Of a stretch of 15,474 nucleotides of DNA, positions 1 through 7,067 are shown piece after piece; position 1 is the stretch's first letter; each line of letters begins with the position of its first letter. The notes below the pieces were generated by a model. That model saw nothing but the letters and a program-made list of their open reading frames with translations, did not search any database and had not been told where the DNA came from. This stretch comes from Comamonadaceae bacterium. GTDB lineage: Bacteria > Pseudomonadota > Gammaproteobacteria > Burkholderiales > Burkholderiaceae. The position numbers and the translations under genes are program-made. Location: contig CANGSD010000001.1 in NCBI GenBank assembly GCA_947455875.1, positions 1 through 15,474 on the forward strand, given 5' to 3'.

Positions 1-420
1 ACCGCGCAGATCGCGATCCAGGCTTCGCTCACTGGCCACCTGGTGCTGGCGACGCTGCACACCAACGATGCCGCCAGCGCGGTGACGCGTCTGACCGATA
101 TGGGCGTAGAGCCTTTTCTTTTGAGTTCCTCGCTGCTGGGGGTGCTGGCCCAGCGCCTGGTGCGCAAGCTGTGCGTGCCGTGCCAGGGAGCGGGCTGCGA
201 GGCGTGCGGGCGTACCGGCTACCACGGGCGCACGGGCGTGTTCGAGCTGATGACAGCGGACGAGTCGGTACGCGGGTTGATTCATAACCGCGCTGCCGAG
301 AGTCAGATCCGCGACGTGGCGATCGCCGCAGGCATGACGCTGATGCAGGCCGATGGCGAGCGCCTGGTGCGCGAGGGCATCACCTCGCGCGAAGAGTTGC
401 TGCGCGTGACCCGGGATTGA
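1..420 (+). CDS. gspE: Type II secretion system ATPase GspE, C-terminal part
   Basis: This is the 3' end of a gene that begins before the window; 139 codons are present, read in frame from base 1 to a TGA. GspE is the cytoplasmic hexameric ATPase that powers pseudopilus assembly at the inner-membrane platform of the type II secretion system. The fragment opens with the conserved stretch after Walker B, including [16 protein letters not shown], where the His residues belong to the His box of secretion ATPases. It continues through [10 protein letters not shown] and a zinc-type four-cysteine motif (CVPC, then CEAC), then [14 protein letters not shown]. The loop between the two CxxC pairs is only four residues, much shorter than in classical GspE. 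PilB/PulE-type pilus ATPases are close relatives, so a type IV pilus role is the main alternative. The gene converges on the next one, and no gspF follows it. Confidence 0.88.
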   Translation, partial: TAQIAIQASLTGHLVLATLHTNDAASAVTRLTDMGVEPFLLSSSLLGVLAQRLVRKLCVPCQGAGCEACGRTGYHGRTGVFELMTADESVRGLIHNRAAESQIRDVAIAAGMTLMQADGERLVREGITSREELLRVTRD

Positions 421-465
421 GGCGCGAAGACCGACGAGGCAGCCACGTCTAGGCGCGGCGGGTCG

Positions 466-609
466 CTAGGGCGTTTCGTCTTTTCGTTCGGAGCGCTCAC
501 GGGCCTCGCGGGCTTCACGCTCGGCGCGCGCCTTGCGCAGGTCGTGGAACTGCCAAGCCGCAAACACGAAGACCAGTAAAAAAACGCCCAGTTCGATCCA
601 GATGCCCAT
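466..609 (-). CDS. 47-residue single-span membrane protein
   Basis: This is a small gene whose protein begins MGIWIELGVFLLVFVFAAWQ. Residues about 4-20 form one hydrophobic membrane segment. The rest (RKARAEREAREARERSERKDETP) is a highly charged Arg/Glu tail that looks helical, possibly coiled-coil, and should lie in the cytoplasm. The ATG at 609 lies 3 bases after the TGA of the upstream membrane-protein gene. A good ribosome-binding site, AAGGGAGA (617-624), sits inside that gene's last codons, so translation is probably coupled. The layout resembles small accessory subunits such as CcmD or CydX in shape only; I see no homology to them. Its function is unknown. It may be a partner of the upstream polytopic protein. 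Confidence 0.72.
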   Translation of the reverse strand: MGIWIELGVFLLVFVFAAWQFHDLRKARAEREAREARERSERKDETP

Positions 610-612
610 CGC

Positions 613-1188
613 TCAATCTCCCTTGTCAGCCGGCAACACCCAATTGAGTATCAAGGCGCCCAGATACAACACGATGAAGGTGCCCAGGGTGTCGCCAACA
701 AACATGGGAAGAAAGCCTTCCACTGGCGCCAGGCTCTGGGCGGCATAGGCGAAGTACAGGGTGTGGCCCATGCTGCTCAGGAAGCCACCCGCCAGGCCAA
801 AAATCAGCAGCTGGCGTCCGGTCAGCCCGGCGAGATCGCTGCTGACCTTGAGCAGGCGCTGCACCAAGCGCGCCGCAATGAGACAGGGCACCGAGGACAG
901 ACCCGCCACGATCAATGCCCCCACCGGATCAAATTCAAACATCGACCCCAGCAAGGACAGGGAGCCGATGTACAGGCCGGCCACCCCGGCCCAGCCCAGC
1001 AACATCACAGCCAGCATGCGGATCGCCGCCGGCAAGAAGATCCAGCTGATGTGATCCGTGACCCGGGCCACGCTGAACAGCCATGCATTCAGCTTGAAGA
1101 CGAGCACATAGAGCAAGGCGACGGCCGCCATGCCAGCGAAGAAGTGAAGAACAGAAGACGGGCCCTGGCGGGGCGGCGCCGAGAGCAT
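613..1188 (-). CDS. Polytopic inner-membrane protein of unknown function
   Basis: The product has 191 residues and is strongly hydrophobic. There are about five or six probable membrane segments, near residues 15-35, 50-68, 70-84, 88-108, 127-148 and 160-184. The region WIFLPAAIRMLAVMLLGW and the late FVGDTLGTFIVLY recall the MASE1-type sensory membrane domain, but the match is loose and no output domain is attached. No catalytic motif is visible. The gene starts 16 bases after the stop of the winged-helix gene and is followed after 3 bases by the 47-residue protein, so all three are probably one transcript. The regulator may control this set. The name MASE1-like is only a guess. Confidence 0.75.
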   Translation of the reverse strand: MLSAPPRQGPSSVLHFFAGMAAVALLYVLVFKLNAWLFSVARVTDHISWIFLPAAIRMLAVMLLGWAGVAGLYIGSLSLLGSMFEFDPVGALIVAGLSSVPCLIAARLVQRLLKVSSDLAGLTGRQLLIFGLAGGFLSSMGHTLYFAYAAQSLAPVEGFLPMFVGDTLGTFIVLYLGALILNWVLPADKGD

Positions 1189-1204
1189 CAGACCGCGCGG
1201 GGAC

Positions 1205-1564
1205 TCAGTCGGTCTGGGCCTTGCGCATGCACTGCCCGAGGGCCGCGAAATAGCGCATGGACAGCTCGGTGGGCTGTACGTACTTCAGGCGGTTGTCTTG
1301 CTGGTCGTTCTCGACCTGCAGCAAGCCCTTGAAGCGCAGCGCCTTCAGGCGGCGCTGGACGGTGGACGGCGAAATCTCGGGCATGCCGTTCATGGCCTCG
1401 ACCACGCTGATGCGCTCACCCGCATACCAGGAGCGGGCCAGGAACGCCAGGATTCGGTCCTCCACCGCATCGATCTCGGGGATGCCAGGCAAGCGCCGCG
1501 TGGCCGCCACCAGGTTGAGGAACTTGAAATAAAGCAGCGAGCTTTCTTTTTTGCTGGAGGGCAT
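1205..1564 (-). CDS. Winged-helix (MarR-like) DNA-binding regulator
   Basis: The product has 119 residues. Residues 33-47 (AVEDRILAFLARSWY) look like the first helix of a winged-helix fold. ISVVEAMNGMPEISPSTVQRRLKAL (52-76) gives the helix-turn-helix, with the recognition helix at about 65-79. GLLQVENDQQDNRLKYV (80-96) is a typical beta-hairpin wing. A short helix with LGQCMRKAQ closes the protein and could serve dimerisation. The length is short for MarR but fits single-domain winged-helix proteins. No clear Shine-Dalgarno sequence precedes the ATG at 1564. It is the first gene of a probable three-gene operon with two membrane proteins, so its target could be its own operon. The ligand is unknown. 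Confidence 0.8.
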   Translation of the reverse strand: MPSSKKESSLLYFKFLNLVAATRRLPGIPEIDAVEDRILAFLARSWYAGERISVVEAMNGMPEISPSTVQRRLKALRFKGLLQVENDQQDNRLKYVQPTELSMRYFAALGQCMRKAQTD

Positions 1565-1641
1565 GACGCGAATGGAGGGAGTGATCGCTAGGAAAAAGTC
1601 ATGTTACCCCAGGAGAAAAGGCCTCATCCGCAGGGAATCCC

Positions 1642-2640
1642 TTAGTCCGCGCGGTTTCCGGGTTGCGTAAGCCCCGCGCCTGCATCCGCCGCCACGCGAA
1701 ACCCGCAGTGGCTGGTGGCCGACATGGGCGCGTTGGACGCGCGTGCGGCCACGCGGTAGCGGTCGCAGTACGAGGCATGGCACAGGAAGGAGCCGCCTCG
1801 CTGCGCGCGCTGGCCGGTGGTCGCATCGACTCGGGGATCGCGTAAAGCGGTCTCCAGGTGGTAGCGCGGACTGAAGCCGTCCGCACACCATTGCCAGACA
1901 TTGCCGACCATTTGATAGAGGCCATAGCCATTGGCCTCGAAGCTGCGTGCGGCCATTGGCCCGGGCGTCCAGCCGGGGAGTGGCTGCGCGGGGAAGACGC
2001 CCTGCCAGGTGTTGCATCGGCGCTGCCCCCCGGGCTCGAATTCATTGCCCCAGGGATAACGCGCCTGCACCAGGCCGCCGCGCGCCGCATATTCCCATTG
2101 CGCCTCGGTAGGTAGGCGCAGGCCCGCCCACGCGCAATAGGCGGTGGCATCGGTCCACGACACATGCACCACCGGATGATCCAGAAGATCCTGGATGCCA
2201 CTGCCGGGACCCTGCGGGCGCTGCCAGCAGGCGCCTTCCACTTCCAGCCACCAGGGCAGCTCGCGCGAGATGCGTCGCATCGCGGCGCGCCGCTGCGGGT
2301 CCACCTGCAGATAGAACACGAAGGACGTGCCCGCCTGCTCGGCGTCGGTGATGTAGTGGGTGGCGCGCACGAACTCGCGAAATTCGCGGTTGGTGACAGT
2401 GGTCTCGCCGATTGAGAAGGGCGAGACCTCGACCTCGCGCGCAGGGCCTTCGCCGTCTTCGGCAAAGCCCTCTTTCGTATCGCTGCCCATGATGAAACGG
2501 CCACCGGGCAGCGACACCAGGTGCGGGCGCGCCGCATCGGCTGCAGCCACCGAGGCTGCAGAAACCGATGCCGAGGGAGTCGGCGCTTCGAACCCGGGCC
2601 AGGCCATGGGCAGCGCCCAGGCCGGGACGCAGCAGCTCAC
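1642..2640 (-). CDS. Formylglycine-generating enzyme (FGE/SUMF1) family protein
   Basis: The product has 332 residues. The FGE-sulfatase domain runs from about residue 41 (LVSLPGGRFIMGSD) to 318. Landmarks include FSIGETTVTNREFREFV (75-91), HPVVHVSWTDATAYCAWAGLRLPTEAQWEYAARGG (155-189), GLYQMVGNVWQWCAD (240-254) and RGGSFLCHASYC (281-292). FGE oxidises the cysteine of a CxPxR motif in sulfatases to formylglycine, using O2 and copper. Of the active-site cysteine pair, Cys292 is present (SYC), but the position of the second, five residues on, is Val297 (DRYRVAAR). The first 40 residues are a low-complexity Ala/Ser/Val extension. The GTG start at 2640 overlaps the sulfatase TGA (GTGA), and a GGGAAG lies just upstream. 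Linkage to a cysteine-type sulfatase strongly supports a maturase role. An FGE-like oxygenase of other specificity is less likely. Confidence 0.87.
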   Translation of the reverse strand: MSCCVPAWALPMAWPGFEAPTPSASVSAASVAAADAARPHLVSLPGGRFIMGSDTKEGFAEDGEGPAREVEVSPFSIGETTVTNREFREFVRATHYITDAEQAGTSFVFYLQVDPQRRAAMRRISRELPWWLEVEGACWQRPQGPGSGIQDLLDHPVVHVSWTDATAYCAWAGLRLPTEAQWEYAARGGLVQARYPWGNEFEPGGQRRCNTWQGVFPAQPLPGWTPGPMAARSFEANGYGLYQMVGNVWQWCADGFSPRYHLETALRDPRVDATTGQRAQRGGSFLCHASYCDRYRVAARASNAPMSATSHCGFRVAADAGAGLTQPGNRAD

Positions 2641-4253
2641 TCGTCTTCCCAGAAGGCGCGGGTGACGCCCTGACTGCGCATCAGGGCAACGACTTTCTCG
2701 CGATCGAGCACGCCGCAGCGCTGGGCCCAGGCCTCGTACTGGCGGGTCATGTCGGCCACGCGATCGGGGTGCTGGGCGGCCCGATCGTGCAGCTCGGTGC
2801 GGTCTTCGACCATGTCATAGAGCTCCCAGGCCTTGCCGTGCTGGCGCACCAGCTTCCAGCGGCCGATGCGCACCGCGCTATTGCCCTCGTGCTCCCAGAA
2901 CATCGGCGGGCGCTGTTCGAGGTCGGCTTTAAATGCGGGCTGCAAGGAATGGCCCTCCAGCGGCAAGATGGAGCGCCCCCCCAGCGACTGCGGATACGCC
3001 ACGCCCGAGATATCGAGCACGGTGGCCATGATGTCAGGCAGGTAGCCCGGGGTGTGGCGAATCTCGCCGCGCTGGGCGATGCCCTTTGGCCAATGCATGA
3101 TCAACGGCGTGGAGATGCCGCCCTCATGGATCCAGTGCTTGTACAAGCGAAACGGGGTGTTGGACAGATTGGCCCAGGCCGTGCCGTAGCTTTGGTAGGT
3201 GTCTTCGGCGCCCGGCATGAGGTCGGGGTTGTTGCCAAAGCGCACGACGGCGCCGTCGCGGGTGTGCGAGCGCGCGATCATCAGCTTGTTCACGAGTTCG
3301 TCGATGGTGACGTTCTCGGGGATGTCTTCGGCGCAGGCACCGTTATCGGCCAGGAAGATCACCAGGGTGTTCTCCAGTTCGCCATCGGCTTCGAGCTGGT
3401 CGAGAATGCGGCCGATGCCCTGGTCCATGCGGTCGATCTGCGCGGCATACACCTCCATGCAGCGGGCGAGCCAGGCCTTGTGTTCGATCTCGGTCCAGGC
3501 CGGCTGGCTGGGGTCGCGGTCGGTGAGCTTCCACTTGGCGTCCAGGATGCCCCAGCGCACGAGTTTTTCCAGGCGCTGCTCGCGCAGGGTGTCCCAGCCC
3601 GCATCGAAGCGGCCCTTGTAGCGGGCGATGTCTTCGTCGTGCGCATGCAGCGGCCAATGCGGGGCGGTGTAGGCCACGTACTGAAAGAAGGGGGCGCTGG
3701 CATGCTGCTGGTGGTGGGTGCGCAGCATCTTCACCGCTTCGTCGCTGATGGCGTCGGTGTAGAAAAAGCCCGGCTCGCGCGCTTCGTGTTCGGCGTTGTC
3801 GTTGCCCCGCGTGAGGGTGTTGGGATCGTAGAAGCTGCCCGCGCCAATGATGGTGCCGAAGAACTCGTCGAACCCGCGCTGGCGCGGCCAGGAGTCGGTG
3901 GGCTGCGTCAGGTTGCTCGAGACATGCCACTTACCACTGAGGTAGGTGCGATAGCCTGCTGTCTTGAGTACCTCGGCGATCGTGGCGCAGCGCTGATTGA
4001 GGTTGCCCGCATAGCCCTCGGGGCCCGAGTCGTAGGTGAGGATGCCGATGCCGGTCTGGTGCGGATGCAGGCCTGTGAGCAGCGACGCACGCGACGGGCT
4101 GCAGCGGGCGGTGTTGTAGAACTGCGTGAAGCGCAGGCCGTTATTGGCCAAGCGATCGAGATTGGGGGTCGCGACCTCGCCGCCGTAGCAGCCGATGTCG
4201 GAGTAGCCCATGTCGTCGTTCAGGATCAGAAGAATATTGGGTCGCTTGCTCAT
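2637..4253 (-). CDS. atsA: Cysteine-type sulfatase (arylsulfatase AtsA-like), cytoplasmic
   Basis: The product has 538 residues and hydrolyses sulfate esters to an alcohol or phenol plus sulfate. It begins MSKRPNILLILNDDMGYSD with the metal ligands Asp13 and Asp14. Sulfatase signature 1 is at 51-61: CSPSRASLLTG, with Cys51 as the formylglycine precursor and Arg55. Signature 2, YLSGKWHV, holds Lys108 and His110. His199 (APHWPLH), Asp303/Asn304 (LADNGA) and Lys372 (LYKHWIHEGG) complete a full active site. Length and residue numbering match the Pseudomonas aeruginosa arylsulfatase closely. No signal peptide is present, so it acts in the cytoplasm. The start lies 23 bases after the transporter ATPase, with GGAG just upstream, and the FGE gene overlaps its end. 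The natural substrate cannot be read from sequence. The sugar-type transporter hints at a sulfated sugar or glycoside rather than a simple aryl sulfate. Confidence 0.92.
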   Translation of the reverse strand: MSKRPNILLILNDDMGYSDIGCYGGEVATPNLDRLANNGLRFTQFYNTARCSPSRASLLTGLHPHQTGIGILTYDSGPEGYAGNLNQRCATIAEVLKTAGYRTYLSGKWHVSSNLTQPTDSWPRQRGFDEFFGTIIGAGSFYDPNTLTRGNDNAEHEAREPGFFYTDAISDEAVKMLRTHHQQHASAPFFQYVAYTAPHWPLHAHDEDIARYKGRFDAGWDTLREQRLEKLVRWGILDAKWKLTDRDPSQPAWTEIEHKAWLARCMEVYAAQIDRMDQGIGRILDQLEADGELENTLVIFLADNGACAEDIPENVTIDELVNKLMIARSHTRDGAVVRFGNNPDLMPGAEDTYQSYGTAWANLSNTPFRLYKHWIHEGGISTPLIMHWPKGIAQRGEIRHTPGYLPDIMATVLDISGVAYPQSLGGRSILPLEGHSLQPAFKADLEQRPPMFWEHEGNSAVRIGRWKLVRQHGKAWELYDMVEDRTELHDRAAQHPDRVADMTRQYEAWAQRCGVLDREKVVALMRSQGVTRAFWEDE

Positions 4254-4276
4254 AGCTTCTCCAGGGGACGATCGGT

Positions 4277-5329
4277 TCAGGCCAGGCGCAGGCCCGCAGG
4301 GTCAAAGAGGTGGGCGGCCTCGGGCTCAAAGCCCAGGTGCACGGTGTCGCCCTCGTTCACGGGGGACAGGCCGTTGACCTTGACCTTCAGGCGAGTGGGG
4401 CCCGCCTGCACATTCAAGATGGCATGGTCGCCGAGTTCCTCGACATACAGAACCCGAGCGGCCAGACCCTGGGGCTGCAGGCGCAGGTCGCCCGGGCGGA
4501 TGCCCAGAGTGACCGGGCGTTCGGCGGGCGCGGTGGCCGTCACGGGGTGCGTGCTGCCTTCGACGGTGACAGCGGCGCCGCTCCAGGTGCCTGGCAAAAG
4601 ATTCATCGGCGGCGTGCCGATGAAACCGGCCACGCTGGCTTGCGCTGGTCGGCCAAACACTTCGCGTGGCGTGCCGATCTGCACGATGCGGCCTTCCATG
4701 AAGACCGCGATGCGGTCGGCCAGGGTCATGGCCTCTTCTTGATCGTGGGTCACATAGACGGTGGTGACGCCCAGATCGCGTTGCAGCTCGCGCAGCTCCA
4801 GGCGTGTCTCCAGGCGCAGCTTGGCATCGAGGTTGGATAGGGGCTCGTCCAGCAAGAAGATACGAGGCTGACGCACGATGGCGCGGGCCAAGGCCACGCG
4901 TTGCTGCTGCCCGCCCGAGAGCTGGCCCGGGCGACGTGCGAGCAAGTGGTCGATGCGCACGCGCGCCGCTGCCGCTTGCACCGCCTGCGCAATCTCGGCG
5001 GGCGGGCGCTTCATCATCTTGAGCGGAAAGCCGATGTTCTCGGCCACCGTCATATGCGGATACAGCGCATAGCTTTGGAACACCATGGCCACATCGCGCG
5101 CGCCGGGCTCGTCGTGGGTGACGTCCTCGCCATCTAATTGAACCTGGCCGGCACTCACTGGCTCCAGGCCCGCCAAGATGCGCAGTGTGGTGGTCTTGCC
5201 CGAGCCCGAGGGCCCGAGCAGCACAAAGAATTCGCCGGCGCGGATGTCCAGGTCGACCCCGTGCAGCACGGTGGTTTCGCCATGGCGCTTGACCACCCCT
5301 TCAAAGCGGACGCTGCCGCGTGCGTTCAT
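4277..5329 (-). CDS. CUT1-type ABC transporter ATPase (MalK/UgpC family)
   Basis: The product has 350 residues. The nucleotide-binding domain has Walker A GPSGSGKT (39-46), Q-loop Gln85 (MVFQSYALYPH), signature LSGGQQQRVALARA (137-150), Walker B RIFLLDEP (156-163), D-loop SNLDAK and H-loop His195 (VTHDQEEAMT). After about residue 235 (FIGTPPMNLLPG) comes the C-terminal TOBE/OB region typical of sugar importers, ending FEPEAAHLFDPAGLRLA. It would energise import through the two permeases encoded just upstream. I place the start at the ATG at 5329, which overlaps the permease TGA as ATGA and follows a GGGGGAGGA ribosome-binding site. A longer in-frame reading to 5617 runs inside the permease gene and is not credible. 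Confidence 0.93.
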   Translation of the reverse strand: MNARGSVRFEGVVKRHGETTVLHGVDLDIRAGEFFVLLGPSGSGKTTTLRILAGLEPVSAGQVQLDGEDVTHDEPGARDVAMVFQSYALYPHMTVAENIGFPLKMMKRPPAEIAQAVQAAAARVRIDHLLARRPGQLSGGQQQRVALARAIVRQPRIFLLDEPLSNLDAKLRLETRLELRELQRDLGVTTVYVTHDQEEAMTLADRIAVFMEGRIVQIGTPREVFGRPAQASVAGFIGTPPMNLLPGTWSGAAVTVEGSTHPVTATAPAERPVTLGIRPGDLRLQPQGLAARVLYVEELGDHAILNVQAGPTRLKVKVNGLSPVNEGDTVHLGFEPEAAHLFDPAGLRLA

Positions 5330-6162
5330 CGACGTCCTCCCCCTTTGACCGCACCGACGGTGAGGCCCTTGACGATATGTTTTTGAGCCAACAGCCCCAG
5401 CAGGATCACCGGTGCCATCGCCACCATCGCGCCAGCGGCCACCTTGGCCCACTGGGTCTGTTCGACCGAGATGAAATTGAACATGGCCACCGTGACGGGC
5501 CGCACCTTGTTGCCCCCGAGTACGACGGCGAACATGAATTCGTTCCAGGCATTGAGGAACACGAACACGGTGGTGACCGCGATGCCTCCGCGCACCTGCG
5601 GCAGGATCACATGCCACAGCGCGCCCCAGCGGCCCGCGTGATCGAGCAGGGCGGCCTCTTCCATCTCGTAGGGCACGTCTTCGAAATAAGAGACCATCAG
5701 CCAGATGGCAAAGGGCAGCGAGAAGGTCAGGTAGATGGTGACCATGCCGCTGTAGGTGTCCAGCGCGCCCAGGCGCTGCAAGGCCAAGTAATAGGGAATC
5801 ACCAGGCCCACGGGCGGCAGCATCTGCGTGACCAGCACATAAAAGCCGCTGGCGCGCTTGAACGGATAACGAAGTCGCGCCAGCGCGTAGGCGGCGGGAA
5901 TGGCAAAGGCCATGGTCAGGAAGGTCGCAGAGCAGGTGACGACCAGGCTGGACCAGAGATTGGGCAGGATGGACGCGGGCCCGAACAAGACCTCGCGGTA
6001 GTTGGCCAGTGTGGGCGTGAAGAACAAGACCGGCGGGTAGGCCAGCACGTCACGCTCGGTCTTGAACGAGGTGAGCAGCGCCCACAACACCGGAAAGGCC
6101 CAGACGGAGACCAAGAGGCCCGCGACCACCCACAGCATCATCTGACGCGGCATCGGTTTCAT
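5326..6162 (-). CDS. Sugar ABC transporter permease (MalG type)
   Basis: The product has 278 residues and about six membrane segments: near 10-30, 72-95, 106-126, 138-158, 194-214 and 243-262. The cytoplasmic EAA loop that docks to the ATPase is at 168-188 (EEAALLDHAGRWGALWHVILP), with the expected EAA, G and LP residues. The start is placed at the ATG at 6162 because it overlaps the previous permease's stop as ATGA and has GGAG about nine bases upstream. An in-frame start at 6195 would add 11 residues and a longer overlap. Together with the preceding MalF-like protein it forms the membrane channel of a carbohydrate uptake (CUT1) importer. Confidence 0.92.
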   Translation of the reverse strand: MKPMPRQMMLWVVAGLLVSVWAFPVLWALLTSFKTERDVLAYPPVLFFTPTLANYREVLFGPASILPNLWSSLVVTCSATFLTMAFAIPAAYALARLRYPFKRASGFYVLVTQMLPPVGLVIPYYLALQRLGALDTYSGMVTIYLTFSLPFAIWLMVSYFEDVPYEMEEAALLDHAGRWGALWHVILPQVRGGIAVTTVFVFLNAWNEFMFAVVLGGNKVRPVTVAMFNFISVEQTQWAKVAAGAMVAMAPVILLGLLAQKHIVKGLTVGAVKGGGRR

Positions 6163-7061
6163 GCAGGGCTCCGGCGACGGCGAAACAACAACCACGACAC
6201 GAACACGGTCAGTCCCAGCAGCACCATCGCCAGCGCCGATCCATAGCCGCTGTTCACCTCGGTGAACGAGGTGCGGTAGGCGTACAGGTTCAGGATCTCA
6301 GTGGAGGTGCCGGGCCCGCCACCCGTGGCGGCGAAGATGGCGGCAAAAGCAGACAGCGCGGTCATGGTGCGCAGGATCACCACCATCACCACCGCCGGCC
6401 GAATCAGGGGCAGCGTGATGTGCCAGAACCGCTGCCAGGCGCTGGCGCGGTCCAGGCGTGCGGCTTCGTAGACATCGGGCGGTAGTGTGGCCAACGTCGC
6501 CAGCAGCACCAGGAAGGCAAAGGGCGTCCATTGCCAGGTATGAATGGCGATGACCGAGATCAGTGCCAGCTGCGGATCGCCCAGCCAGTTGTGACTGCCC
6601 AGGCCCAGGGTGCGCGTGACGATGTCAACCAGACCGAAGTCCGGCGCGAGCACCAGCGTGCGCCAGAACAAGCCCACCACCACCGGCGCGAGCACGATGG
6701 GCAAGATGGCAGCCACACGCAAGATCGCCTGCCCGCGGGGAATCTGCAGCACCAGCAGGGCCAGGGACAGGCCGATGATGATTTGCAGGACGACGGTGGA
6801 CGATGTGTAGATGACCGTGAGCGTCAGCGAATTCCAAAAGCGCGGGTCGTTCCCCATCTTGGTGTAGTTGCCCAGACCTGCGAACCCCGACAACCAGGGC
6901 ATGCTCATATCGAGTTTTTGCAGGCTGTTCCAGGCCAGGAACACCAACGGCGCGGTGGTGATCAACAGCAGCACGACGAACGCAGGCGCGAACAGGGCCA
7001 GCGCGAAGCGCCGCTCCTGCCGTGCCTGCGAGTCGATGCGAGCGACCGCGCCGTTCGCCAT
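6159..7061 (-). CDS. Sugar ABC transporter permease (MalF type)
   Basis: The product has 300 residues. A charged N-terminus (QARQERR) precedes a first membrane segment at about 18-42. Others lie near 82-106, 113-134, 163-190, 222-246 and 272-293. FAGLGNYTKM (60-69) is the typical periplasmic FVGLxNY motif of MalF/UgpA-like permeases. The EAA loop is at 199-219 (YEAARLDRASAWQRFWHITLP is centred here). ATGGGPGTSTEILNLYAY (245-262) is another family hallmark. The gene starts 6 bases after the stop of the binding-protein gene. No convincing Shine-Dalgarno is seen, which suggests reinitiation. It partners with the next permease in a CUT1 importer whose substrate is probably a sulfated carbohydrate. 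Confidence 0.93.
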   Translation of the reverse strand: MANGAVARIDSQARQERRFALALFAPAFVVLLLITTAPLVFLAWNSLQKLDMSMPWLSGFAGLGNYTKMGNDPRFWNSLTLTVIYTSSTVVLQIIIGLSLALLVLQIPRGQAILRVAAILPIVLAPVVVGLFWRTLVLAPDFGLVDIVTRTLGLGSHNWLGDPQLALISVIAIHTWQWTPFAFLVLLATLATLPPDVYEAARLDRASAWQRFWHITLPLIRPAVVMVVILRTMTALSAFAAIFAATGGGPGTSTEILNLYAYRTSFTEVNSGYGSALAMVLLGLTVFVSWLLFRRRRSPA

Positions 7062-7067
7062 CGCGCG

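Noticed and set aside
421..465. Possible bidirectional terminator between gspE and the small membrane-protein gene
   Set aside because: GC-rich short repeats are present, but no convincing stem with a T-run is seen on either strand.
1565..1641. Promoter for the winged-helix gene and terminator for the FGE gene in this 77-base gap
   Set aside because: TAACAT resembles a -10 box but no matching -35 is present, and no stem-loop with a T-run could be drawn, so neither is called.
2568..4742. A 724-codon open frame on the + strand opposite the sulfatase and ATPase genes
   Set aside because: It is antisense to two genes with complete family motifs; high GC leaves long open frames by chance, and its translation shows no recognisable domain.
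5330..5617. N-terminal extension of the ABC ATPase upstream of 5329
   Set aside because: The extension lies wholly within the permease gene and carries no domain; the ATG at 5329 has a strong ribosome-binding site and an ATGA overlap.
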